A stretch of DNA of 64,000 nt. Source: Siphonodentalium dalli. Taxonomy: Eukaryota; Mollusca; Scaphopoda; Gadilida; Siphonodentaliidae. The DNA lies in assembly GCA_032622095.1 (NCBI GenBank), contig CP136061.1, positions 95,417,345 through 95,481,344 of the forward strand, read 5' to 3'. The notes under the pieces were generated by a model. It was given only the letters and a program-made list of their open reading frames with translations, ran no database searches and was not told the origin of the DNA. Positions within the stretch are counted from its first letter, which is position 1, and the number at the start of each line of letters is the position of its first letter. Positions 1-10,514 of the stretch are shown one piece after another. The translations under genes and the position numbers were made by a program.

Positions 1-2
1 CC

Positions 3-656
3 TCTCCAACTCTCCGTACTATTGCAACTACACCGGTGTCAGTAACATATGGGGATACGACAGGTCCTGCACATGTCACCAGCATTCAACCCGGCGCATC
101 GAACTCCAACACCGACAATAAGATTAATATATCACCGCCAGCAAAACCGGCTGCGAGCCACCATGATGCGATAGAAACACAATCATCTACCAACGAAGAC
201 CGATTCAACAGTGTCTCTGTGATCTTACCTTCGGATTCATCTGACTATCACAATTCACCCAGGCAGACAAACAAAGTACAACGACCCATACTCGATCTCC
301 AGGAAAATAAATCAGTTGATGGTCCACTGAACGTAGTGATTCAGAACGATTCTGTTGGTTTCATCGGTGTTCCTGTTAGGAAATTGAAACGTACGAGAAT
401 GTTCTTTCTTGGCAGGATATCACCAACTGTAACACAGGAGAAAATACACACATACCTCACGGAGCGAGGCGTAGTCCCAACTTTCGTAAAACTGTTTAAT
501 AGTAAAGTGCAAGGGACCCAGTCAGCACGTATTATTATACACTCACACGACGTGGACAAATTACTAGCTGGTGATTTCTTACCTTACGGGGTCCGTTGCA
601 GACCATGGACGCGCGACCCACCAGGCACGACGAATAACGGCTTCAATGATGAGTGA
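3..656 (+). CDS. LINE ORF1 protein, C-terminal part (runs off the window start)
   Basis: The frame is open from the left window edge to a TGA at 654-656, so this is the end of a longer protein rather than a gene starting at position 36 (a GTG there is incidental). The first ~110 residues are Ser/Thr/Asn-rich and look disordered. The last ~90 residues, around FFLGRISPTVTQEKIHTYL, have the look of the small RNA-binding (RRM-like) domain found in ORF1 proteins of CR1/L2/I-type LINEs, which coat the element RNA. The stop overlaps the start of ORF2 by 11 bases (ATGATGAGTGA), an arrangement suited to termination-reinitiation. No zinc knuckle is visible in the part present. The assignment rests mainly on position directly upstream of an endonuclease/RT ORF. 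Confidence 0.7.
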   Translation, partial: SPTLRTIATTPVSVTYGDTTGPAHVTSIQPGASNSNTDNKINISPPAKPAASHHDAIETQSSTNEDRFNSVSVILPSDSSDYHNSPRQTNKVQRPILDLQENKSVDGPLNVVIQNDSVGFIGVPVRKLKRTRMFFLGRISPTVTQEKIHTYLTERGVVPTFVKLFNSKVQGTQSARIIIHSHDVDKLLAGDFLPYGVRCRPWTRDPPGTTNNGFNDE

Positions 657-3600
657 CCTTAAAATACTGACTTGGAACGCTAGTGGTGCAATTAACAACT
701 CTACTTACCTTTCGAAGTTAATCAACACGAAGAAGTTCGACGTAATCGGTATATCAGAGCACTGGTTGGACATAGACAATATATACCGCTTTGATTCCCT
801 ATGTGCTAATGACTATGTGCATGTATCTAAACCTGGCAGACTGATTGAAACTAAATCAGGAGGCTCCTTCACCCGTGACGCAGTGGCACTACTTATACGC
901 AGGAACCTTATAAAAAACTGTACATACATCCAAATTGAGGAACAACGCTTCATTGCTGTCCGAATCCGTATGACATCCAGCATACAACTGACCATAATAC
1001 AGGTGTACCTACCAAGCACTAATCATGACGATTCCTATTTTAAAGATTGCCTCCAATCGCTCGAAAACTACACACGAATGTACGCAGAGGACAGTTCGTA
1101 CTAATCATCGGCGATTTTAATGCACACATCGGTGACTCCAGACAGAACAATCCTCCTTCGGGCCACGCGGTCCGATCTAAACTTTTTACTAAGCTTTTGG
1201 ACAACATACATGCATTTTCTACAACAACTTCGAATATGTGTTGTGGTGACAAGTTTTCCTTTTCCCCATTTCCTGGAGCCGGATCACCAACGCTAATAGA
1301 TCATATCGTGATACCCACATCCATGTCAGACTTCGTTGTAAGATGTGAGATATTTGATGACAAACCATCTAACACATCATGTCACGTTCCTGTGGCATGT
1401 CATCTTGGATTTCCAGAGATCCCTGTTCCTCCCACGACACACCACACTCAGACACGCTTTAATTGGAAGCGTTTGGATATCAACAAATTCCAACTGTTCT
1501 TGGACTCTAGATGTACATTTCTGAGCTCCTGTGTCATTTCCAGTAAATTAGACCTTTCCAATATGTACCAAGATATAGTTGTAGCTTTGCTAAATGCTTC
1601 CGAATTTGCGACCACACGGAGGCGCCACGCTCATCATCTTAACCCGTACTGGAATGAATAGCTTGAACTGCTTCACAAATATTCTAACTCACGCCGACAT
1701 CTATGGGTCCAGGATGGCAGGCCGCATTTAGTTGAGTCAGAGTCCTATGTCAACTATAAAAATGCCAAACGTGACTTCCGTCGTGCATTCCGAGCAGCAG
1801 CACGTCAGCATGAGCAGAAAATTTACGACGATCTGGAACACCATGCCAGCAACGACCATTCTTCGTTTTGGAAGCTGCTGAATTCCGATAAACCGAAACG
1901 GACAATCGCATCAGAGATGGAATTCAAAGGTGTGATGACTCGCGACTCAACAGACATACTTACGGGCTGGAGGGACTACTTTGAACAGTTGTACAGTGAA
2001 CCTACACACGAAGACCCAGCTTTCGAACAATATGTCGTATCTACTGTCAACTCATTTCCCGACTCGGACAACGCAGATCTTTCATCTGCAGATTTGTGCG
2101 CACAAATATCACCCAAGGACATCCGTGCTGTCGTGTGTGCGTTAAAAGTTAACAAGTCTGGAGGTGAAGATAATATCTCAAACGAACATCTCATCAACAG
2201 TCCAGACTCGGTCATACGTTTGCTGTGTGCTCTTTACAACGGCATACTTAAATTTGAACACGTACCACGTGAAATGAAAACGGGACTTATTGTCCCTTTG
2301 TATAAGGGATCACCAAAACAACCACACCTGCCTGACAGCTATCGTGCGATAACGCTCTTACCAATTCTCTACAAAGTTTTTGAAGCAGTCATTATGAACC
2401 GCGTGTGGAAAAGTCCTCTATGTGAAAATTTCCCAAGTGAGCAACAGAGCGGCTTCCAGAAGAATATCAGCTGCACGATGTCATCTTTCGTATTACAGGA
2501 ATCAGTGGCATATGCTTCTGACAAGGGTTCTCGCGCGTTTGTTTGTTTCCTGGACTCGGCGAAGGCTTTCGATCGCGTCTGGCACTCAGGCCTAATGTTG
2601 AAATTATATCAATTTGGAATTCGAGGTAAACCTCTTAGAATAATCAGCAACATGCATAAGGATTGCTGCAGCAAAATTCTGTACAATGGCGGTGTGTCGG
2701 ATCCATTTCCTATCTCACAAGGAACGCGCCAAGGAGCTGTCAGTTCACCGTTCTTTTACTTGGTGTATGTGAATGACTTACTCCTAAAACTAACTGCGGC
2801 ACAACAGGGGATGGCAATTCACAATATCGTATGCTCTGCCCCAACTACAGCAGACGATATCGCAATTGTGTCGATCTCCAAAGCTGGTCTCGATGAAATG
2901 TTATCTATCTGTCACGATTACAGTGTGACTTGGAGGTTCAACTTTTCGAGTACGAAAAGCAAGGTTGTCGTTTTTAATGAAACTGCCCGACAAAATGAAC
3001 AGAACAGAACATGGCTGCTCGGAGGCCATACTCTCAGTGAAGTAACAGAATGTTCTCATCTCGGAATTACCCAAGGGAAATTCAACAATTCAGCCAATCG
3101 TTCAGAACAGATATCTCATAAAATGAGAAATACATACTTCGCTCTAGCAGGGAAGCCAATGACTAGATATTGTTCTCCATCCGTAATGGCCAAGTTACTG
3201 AAATGTATCGTCCTCCCAAGGCTCTATATGGGAGCGAGTTGCTCCCCTTAGACAGCAGATCTACTCTTCTAACAATTGAAAGGTCATTTCGTGTATGTGT
3301 GAAACATATGCAATCTCTTCCAACCAGGACACCAACAACTGTGGCGCTTAGTCTCCTGGGATTGCTTCCAGTCGAGATAGAAATTCATCTGCGGAAACTA
3401 TACTTCCTTGAAAAACTCGTGCACATGCCGGTGGGCCACCAGACTCTGTTGAGGATATTTCTTTTCAAGGCACATCAATACCGGCTATTTGGTCGCTCCA
3501 TGTCAGGATTTGTTAAAGATATTTTCACCTTATTAGAGGAATATCATCTTTTAACATTCCTCACTGACTTCATGGACACAGGATTATTTCCATCGAAAAG

Positions 3601-4147
3601 CGAATGGAAGAGACTGTTTCGCGAGAAAGTCGAAACAAACTATTACTCTTCGTGGTATCGTTCGACTGAGCTCAATGCCGATCTCTCATTATTCCTGTGC
3701 TGCCATTCCCATCCCAATCAAACATGGAACATTTGGAATCTGTGCAAGTCTCACCGATCATTCTCGAAGCCACTGAGACATTTAGCAAGGCTACTGAACA
3801 AATCAACTTACGTAAATAATTTGACGTGTAGATTGTGCGACACGGATTATAACCACGAGTTATACCATGTGTTTTGGTCCTGCAGGTCGCCCATTGTGAT
3901 ACACTTAGTTGATCAGCACTGGGAAATGATACTAAATAAACACGGAATCGATGTGTATCTTTTCCTAGCATCACTCGCACCAACAAATCTGATGACAGCT
4001 TTCCTCGGAGGTCACATGCCGTCGCTCTCCGAACATATCTACGATATATTGGACTTGGTCATCATAGACACAAGTATCTTCTTGCTATATATATGTAATA
4101 TGATCACAAACACCAATTCGGACAATGTTTTCCAGCGTTTTTCATAA
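646..4147 (+). pseudogene. LINE ORF2 polyprotein: APE endonuclease, reverse transcriptase, Cys-rich tail (broken)
   Basis: ORF2 starts at ATG 646 (MMSDLKILTWNASG). Endonuclease motifs follow in order: SEHWL, GDFNAH, LIDHIVI and SCHVPV, the APE-type catalytic set that nicks target DNA. RT motifs in 1917-3251 are YRAITLLPILYKVFE, FLDSAKAFDRVW, ISQGTRQGAVSSP and TADDIAIVS (the YxDD box reads TADD). The tail holds a CRLCD...ELYHVFWSC cysteine/histidine knuckle near 3825-3880, typical of CR1/L2/I-like LINEs. The copy is dead as read: a frameshift between about 1047 and 1104, an in-frame TAG at 1659-1661, and another frameshift between about 3170 and 3251. Family level is certain (APE-type non-LTR retrotransposon); the exact clade is not. 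Confidence 0.9.
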
Positions 4148-4206
4148 ATACACGAACATGTACTCTTGTGTGTGTCAGAATGCTATCAAAATGATTCTGA
4201 TAATGC

Positions 4207-4212
4207 ATGGAC
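4207..4212. repeat. Target-site duplication, left copy (ATGGAC)
   Basis: ATGGAC lies immediately outside the first base pair of the palindrome arms. The same six bases occur immediately outside the other end at 16765-16770. A short direct repeat exactly abutting inverted repeats is the footprint of transposition. Confidence 0.8.
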
Positions 4213-4278
4213 AGTAGTGTATATGAATATCTAATTCGTATACTCTATAGAATTAAAGGTATTGTAAGTCATACTAAG

Positions 4279-4460
4279 TAAACTATTTCTAGGCAGATGG
4301 TTATAGTAAGCAAACTATTTCTAGGCAGATGGTATAGTAAGCAAACTATTTCTAGGCAGATGGTTATAGTAAGCAAACTATTTCTAGGCAGATGGTATAG
4401 TAAGCAAACTATTTCTAGGCAGATGGTATAGTAAAGCAAACTATTTCTAGGCAGATGATA
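4279..4460 (+). repeat. Subterminal tandem repeat array, ~31-bp unit, six copies (left)
   Basis: The unit reads TATAGTAAGCAAACTATTTC followed by TAGGCAGATGGT, with one-base length variants (ATGGT or ATGGTT before the next unit). It lies about 65 bp inside the element end. Further copies of the core CTATTTCTAGG recur at about 4911, 5158 and nearby. Subterminal arrays like this are where transposases of foldback and other elements often bind; that role here is inference. Confidence 0.85.
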
Positions 4461-7129
4461 TAGTCAGACTAACTAGTAACTATTTGAAGGATAAGTACGC
4501 ACGATTGAATACATGTATTGATATATAGGTTAGTTATGATAGGTTAGTAAAATAATAGTCCTAAATGAGATGAATTATTCGCTAGTGAATAACCTCGTGC
4601 ATGTAAAAAACCACAAGGCTAAAACACATGGAATATTTGTTAGTGTCGGAACTTTGTCTTCTTTATTGTAGATTTGTAGGTAACACTATTCGATCTCATA
4701 AAACTCGATATTACAGAGTCTCGTAGAAAACGAAATGTGGAACCCAACACTTTAGTTCATTTAATGAATATAAATGGTATAAATAAATCTTAGTATACAA
4801 ACAGATATCAAAAAACATAATCAAATCAATCTTTTGTTAAGATATGGACAGTCTGGTCTCCCTGTCGAAATATCTTCTGGCAAAACAGTATCAATATTTA
4901 AAGTCAGACTAACTATTTCTAGGTTTGTGTTTAAATACCTCTTCTAGGCTATACTCAAACAAACAATTTCTAGGTTATTCAAACATTTCCAAAAATATAC
5001 TGAGTAAATCTACAAATATTAATTGGAATATAAAGAACAGAGTTAGCTCCCCTGTGAATTGTAACAGTATTAAAATTAATCATTATTTAAAGTCAAACTA
5101 TTTATTTATAAGTTGGTCATAAAATTACTACTTCTAGGCTATGGGTTATACTCAGGCAAACTATTTCTAGGTTAGTCAAAAATATCAGAGTTGTAAACTA
5201 AATCTACAAATATTAATTGGAATATAAAGAACAGAGTTAGCTCCCCTGTAAATTGTAACAGTTGTTTTATTAAGTTCATTTTAGATCTTAAACGATTGAT
5301 ATATGTTAATGAATGATACAATGATATATTCGTTAGCGAATAAACCTATGCATGTAAAAACCACAAGTCTAAACACATTGAACTTTTTTTAGGAACGTTC
5401 TTCTGTAGATTAATAGGCAACACATTTCAAAAACACCATTCCATAGTGATAGAAATCGAAATGTATAACCATTATCGGTTCCTTTAAACATTATGAATGA
5501 TGGAAATATATTCAAATCAATCAACTTATGTTGGAATATATAAAAATATGTGTATCAAGCATGTTAAATTGTGAATAATTAGTTATTTATATCACACCAA
5601 CGTTAATTCATAATCTATAGTATTTTAGGAAAGAAAACTGGAACAAATAGTAACTATTTTCGGTTTATATCAAGACAACGTATTTCAATTCCAACACAAA
5701 TTCAATATTTCAGAAAAATAAAAAAAATCTATCTTTTAATGAAATATGTAAAAGCACGATAAACCAATTAAAACAACTTTTCGTCAACAAAAAAATTGAA
5801 GTTATATGTTATAATGCGTCAAAAAAATATGAAAATCCTTAATCAAATATCTCAATTGAAAGCCTGAATTTTTAAAAAACAATTTCAATGTTAACTTTAT
5901 ATGTTTCGCTCGCAAGCATCAAAAGTCCCTTTTTATTACCGCAATAATTGTAAAAGACAATAAATGTTTTGTCTTTAATCAAAAAATGTAAAAATATTAT
6001 AATCTTAGGAAAACACTAATGTTTTCGTCAACAAAATTCAAGCACAAACTTTATATGTCAATAAAATAATATGAAAATTCAATAAAACTTTAATCAATTT
6101 ATTGCTAATTTTTTGAAAAAATGTTGACTGTTGACGCAATCAACTGATATTCCAAATGTTTTTACTCTGCCTCAATTTTACCTATGCGAATGTATCTGTT
6201 TATATAAGGAAAATTCATTCTATCTTTAGTCCCAACAAATGATGTCATTCGAGCCATCTTTCTTTAAGTCGAATAATCTACCAACATATAGCACTAAACA
6301 TGATGAGGTCTTCGTCGAGAATTCATGTCCACCTCTGTTTTGCATAGTAAAAGCTACTTACCTATTAAACAACAGATAATCCATCGAAGTATAGTTCTAT
6401 CTCTCAATTTTACCTATGCGAATCGTCTGTTTATATAAAAAGACATTAATTTATTCATTCTATCTTTAGGTCCCATCAAAATGATGTCATACCACCCAAG
6501 TCGAATAATCTAATATCATTCGTCGAGAATTCATGTCGAGCTCTGTTTATATACAGTAACACATTAATTTACTCAAGCTATCTATACTCCCAAACAAATC
6601 AGTCGAGCTATCTTGTTAAATGTTCTCGTATGCCTATCATAATGTACCCTCCCATTTTATCCGACGACATGAATAATATAATTCATGTCGACATATATCT
6701 GTACAAGGCGACTAATTTATTCAACTAGGCTACCTAGCTTGGCTCATATTTCAAAGAACGCATTCGTTAACGACCCGTCCTTACAAAACCAGTAATATAA
6801 AATACACCTGTCCGGTCGCTTATTTGAAGATCAACTTACCTTACGGTAAACATTCCAAACATTCCAATTATAATATATAAGCCAGGTAAATGGCCTATAA
6901 AGTCACGGATTTAAAACACCTGGTGAGTTTAGTTAAATTATGTTTTCAGATAACTTTAAATTAATTCATATCTTATTCAACCTATGTTCTGTATAATTTA
7001 AAACGATAAATTAGAATCAAGTTTGTATATTTATCGGAGCAAAACATATTGAGGAAGTTTGAAGCAGTTGTCTTAAAGTGACACTAAGATTTATTTTCTT
7101 ATTTGCACACAGTATACTTTGTTTAAACC

Positions 7130-7745
7130 AGATGTCTTAAAATGGCACTAAGATTTATGTTATTATTTTATACTATTTATAAACAAGATGTCTTAAAAGG
7201 GCACTAAGATTTCATTTTATAATTTCAATACCAAAAGTGTTTCAATATCACAGCAACAAAAAAATTGTAATAATTTTACCTCAGAATTGTTAATAAATAA
7301 GTCTTCTTCGCATCATAATTCTTAAAAGGGCGATAATAATTTAACTTAAATATGGTTGAAAATTTATCGTTAAAGAGCGTTTATTATCTGTTTGTATGCA
7401 ACTCTTTCAATCGCTCATAATATTCGGATACAGTATACTTTGTTCATCCCAGATGTCTTAAAATAACACTAAGATTTATTTTATTATGTTATATATCTCA
7501 CACTATTTATAAACCAGTTGTCTTAAAAGGGGACTAAGATTTCATTTTATAATTTGAATACCAAAAGTGTTTGAATATCACAGAACAAAAATTGTAATAA
7601 TTTTACCCCAAAATTGTTAATAAATAGGTCTTATTCATATCATAATTCTTAAAAGGGCGCTAATAATTTAACTTAAATATGGATGATAATTTATCGTTAA
7701 AGAGCGTTTATTATCTGTTTGTATACAACTCTTTCACTCCCTCGT
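7130..7745 (+). repeat. Direct duplication of ~300 bp inside the left arm
   Basis: Two similar segments, about 7130-7430 and 7449-7745, each contain GTCTTAAAA..CACTAAGATTT, then AATACCAAAAGTGTTT, then TATCGTTAAAGAGCGTTTAT. A further GTCTTAAAGTGACACTAAG copy sits at 7068. The mirror image lies at about 13232-13848 in the right arm. Confidence 0.7.
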
Positions 7746-9049
7746 AATAGATAGGTACCGTTCATATCAAACATATTAGAAGAGACATTAATAATATCCC
7801 CCACCTCAAAAGATACTAATTATATAATCAATAAAGAGCATATATTTGTTCAGTCATTAATATTGTTGGATAAAAAACGCTGATCGCATAAATGAAAGGT
7901 TCAATAATCGTATTCAATGTCTACCCTAATTAGTTCTATATATAGACATATATCAAATTCATAATCAAATTATTATGTTTTAATTATCAAAACGGATACT
8001 ATTACACTATTCCACACAAACTTTTAGATAGTATATTACACTATCAAAATTAACATTGTTTCAATTTAGAGTCTATTTAAACATGCAAACTAAAAACAAT
8101 ATTCATAGTTTTACAAGTTTTTTTTATGTAAAATCTTATTTGTCTACACGTTGTGGCTAAGCATATCATAACAGTATATTTACATTTATCTAGCAAATGC
8201 GCTTTAATTTCTACAAATTAACATTCCAATTCAACAATTGTTTCATTTTTGAAAAACAAAAATACTGTAACAGTTTTGTTTACATACCATAAATATAACA
8301 CTTACCTGGTTATGGCAAATAATTCTACCTTAATCATAATGGCAACACGGTTTGGAAAAACAAATGCTGGTGAATCCGTACGCAATTTAGCATCAGATGT
8401 AAATATGCTCGGACAGAAACAGTTTCCGGTCGTTCGTTATTAAACTTACAATTGATGCAGGGTGTCAGGCGTTAAGTTTCAACAAGCAGTCAATGGCCAT
8501 TATATATCTGATTAATGTACCTATTTATACAAAATAACGCCTGTGTTGGCATCTGCACACACGCATAAAACTCATTAGTAGGCGCCCTATTGAGAGTTGA
8601 TAATTTAGAATAATTATTTATCACGCATTTATGTACAGATTTATACGATGAAAGCAAATATAAAATGCGTATGTGCACACGACCATTATGTATTTTCAAT
8701 GCTATGCCTATCAATAGTATGCAATTATCTCGCAGAATCAATCAAACAATAATATTAAGCTAATTCTGTTAGCTGCACCATTACATCTGAAATTGCTCGA
8801 TATCGTTAGACTAGGTTAATGTGTGTTTTATATGCATGTTCCCGTTCATTATCTGCACATTTTTTAAATCGGCACGGAAATCTACCTACTAACTTATTTG
8901 AACGCACAATATAATTTGGATAGTTAAATCATACATCTTATCACTGGAATAATATGCTCTAAATCTTTTGGCAGGGCTATTTCAATATAAAACATCATAT
9001 GTATTCAAAGTTTCTAATATATAAATTATACCACAAATTATCATACAAA

Positions 9050-10330
9050 AAATATGTTTTCAAGATGGCATCCAATATGGCTATTCAGAAATGTGAGCTT
9101 CAAAATATATCCTGATAAAATGTACACATTTGCTGTGATCATATATCATACAAATGCTTGTATTAGCGTTTTTAGCGTAATTCCTATGCTATCTCCATTA
9201 CAAAAAAAAATGGTTGCCAAAAATGGCCATCGTTTACTTTAAGATACAGGGCTTAAAAATGTATTGCATTTTTACAAAGGCTCATATATATCATTTAGGT
9301 TTGTATAGTATATGCCAAATTATCATTCAATTTGTCATCACAAAAAAACAATATATGTTTTCAAGATGGCGTCCAATATAGCTATTCAGAAATGTCAGCT
9401 TCAAAATATATCTTGATACAATGTACACATTTGCTGTGATCATATATTGTTCAACTTAAAATGTATTAGCGTTTATAGCATAATACCTATGATATCCCTA
9501 CTATAAAATGGATTCCAAAATGGCCACCATTACTCTAAAATACAAAGCTTGAAATTACATGCTTAATTTAGAAAGTTGATTTTTATGAGTTATACTACTT
9601 ATTTCTTCAAAGAGTTGATATTGTCTTATTCTTATCACAGTTTTAAAAACGATCTACAAAAAATGTTCATTGTGTATCATATAATGAGTTCTTGGTAGGC
9701 TATCGGATTGTACAACATATACGTATTTATATTTGTTTGTAATATCCGATGGAGTATTTCGCAAATAAAGTTGTCAAATGCTATAATATAATATAAACTC
9801 TCAATATTAAAGTATTAAACAAACGAAAAAATAGTCACAGAGCCGTCCTATGGGGTAGAATCCCTCTATTACATATCTCATACACAATATGATTTTGTTT
9901 TAAACCGAGTTGTGTGGAACATAGACATTTTAATCAACCGTTCTAGAACAAATTACTTAAACAATCTTTTCTTAAAAGCTGTTTAAAAAATTGTCTACCT
10001 AATTCTCAATTATTTTTTGCTAGGTTCGTAGTTTTATCATATGGAGCGTAGGTTCGAAACGAAATTAGTAAGAACGTTTTTTTCTTTTTTGGTAATGGGA
10101 ATGTCTTAGGGGTAAATTCTGCTATAAATCACTTAATGCTATGTTTTCAAGATGGCGTCCAATATGGCAATTGAGAACTGTGAGCTTCAAAATATATCTG
10201 ATAAATTGTATTCCTTAGTTAATATGATCACATAATTATGCGCTTAGCTGTCTTCGCGTTGATAAGGTATTAGCAACGGTGACGCCATTATAAAATGGCC
10301 ATCATTTACTTCAAAATACACAGCTTCAGA
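9050..10330 (+). repeat. Three dispersed copies of a ~200-300 bp unit in the left arm
   Basis: Segments starting near 9055, 9357 and 10142 share TTTTCAAGATGGCRTCCAAT, then GAGCTTCAAAATATATC, then AAAATGGCCATC and TTTACTTYAARATACA. They have diverged from each other, unlike the two arms, so these copies predate the palindrome. They are mirrored at about 10648-11928. Confidence 0.7.
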
Positions 10331-10464
10331 GAAATGTTCGGTATTTTACAAAATAAAACCGAGTGATATTTTGTCTTTCTTCTCGAAATGTATGAACAAA
10401 ACAAGATATTATATACATTATAAACAACTGAAATGTAGTCAGTTGATGACCACTATACACAAAA

Positions 10465-10514
10465 TCCCCCCCTTATATATATCAATTAACTATGTTGGCA
10501 GTAATCAAATTTAT
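10465..10514. other. Asymmetric centre (spacer) of the giant palindrome
   Basis: Fifty bases that do not pair with themselves separate the arms. They begin with a run of seven C and then TTATATATATCAATTAAC. They are the only unpaired bases at the axis and mark where the second arm starts. They do not resemble a sequencing hairpin adapter that I know. Confidence 0.8.

Larger units (their letters stand above)
1..4212 (+). mobile_element. APE-type non-LTR retrotransposon (LINE), 5'-truncated by the window
   Basis: This is the full visible part of the element: ORF1 end, ORF2 and the start of the 3' untranslated region. The sequence after the ORF2 stop (4148-4212) runs directly into the giant palindrome and appears to resume at 16771 after a 6-bp duplication (ATGGAC), so the palindrome seems to have landed in the LINE tail. 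Confidence 0.75.
4213..10464 (+). repeat. Left arm of the giant palindrome
   Basis: This 6.25 kb arm pairs with 10515-16764. From outside in it holds: a six-copy ~31-bp tandem array (4279-4460); scattered CTATTTCTAGG motifs to about 5170; a duplicated segment around TCTACAAATATTAATTGG (5009 and 5203); duplicated segments with TTTTACCTATGCGAAT (6177 and 6409); a ~320-bp direct duplication (about 7130-7430 and 7449-7745) with repeated GTCTTAAAANGGCACTAAG; and three related segments with CAAGATGGCRTCCAATATGGC (9060, 9362 and 10148). No gene is recognised. Confidence 0.85.
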
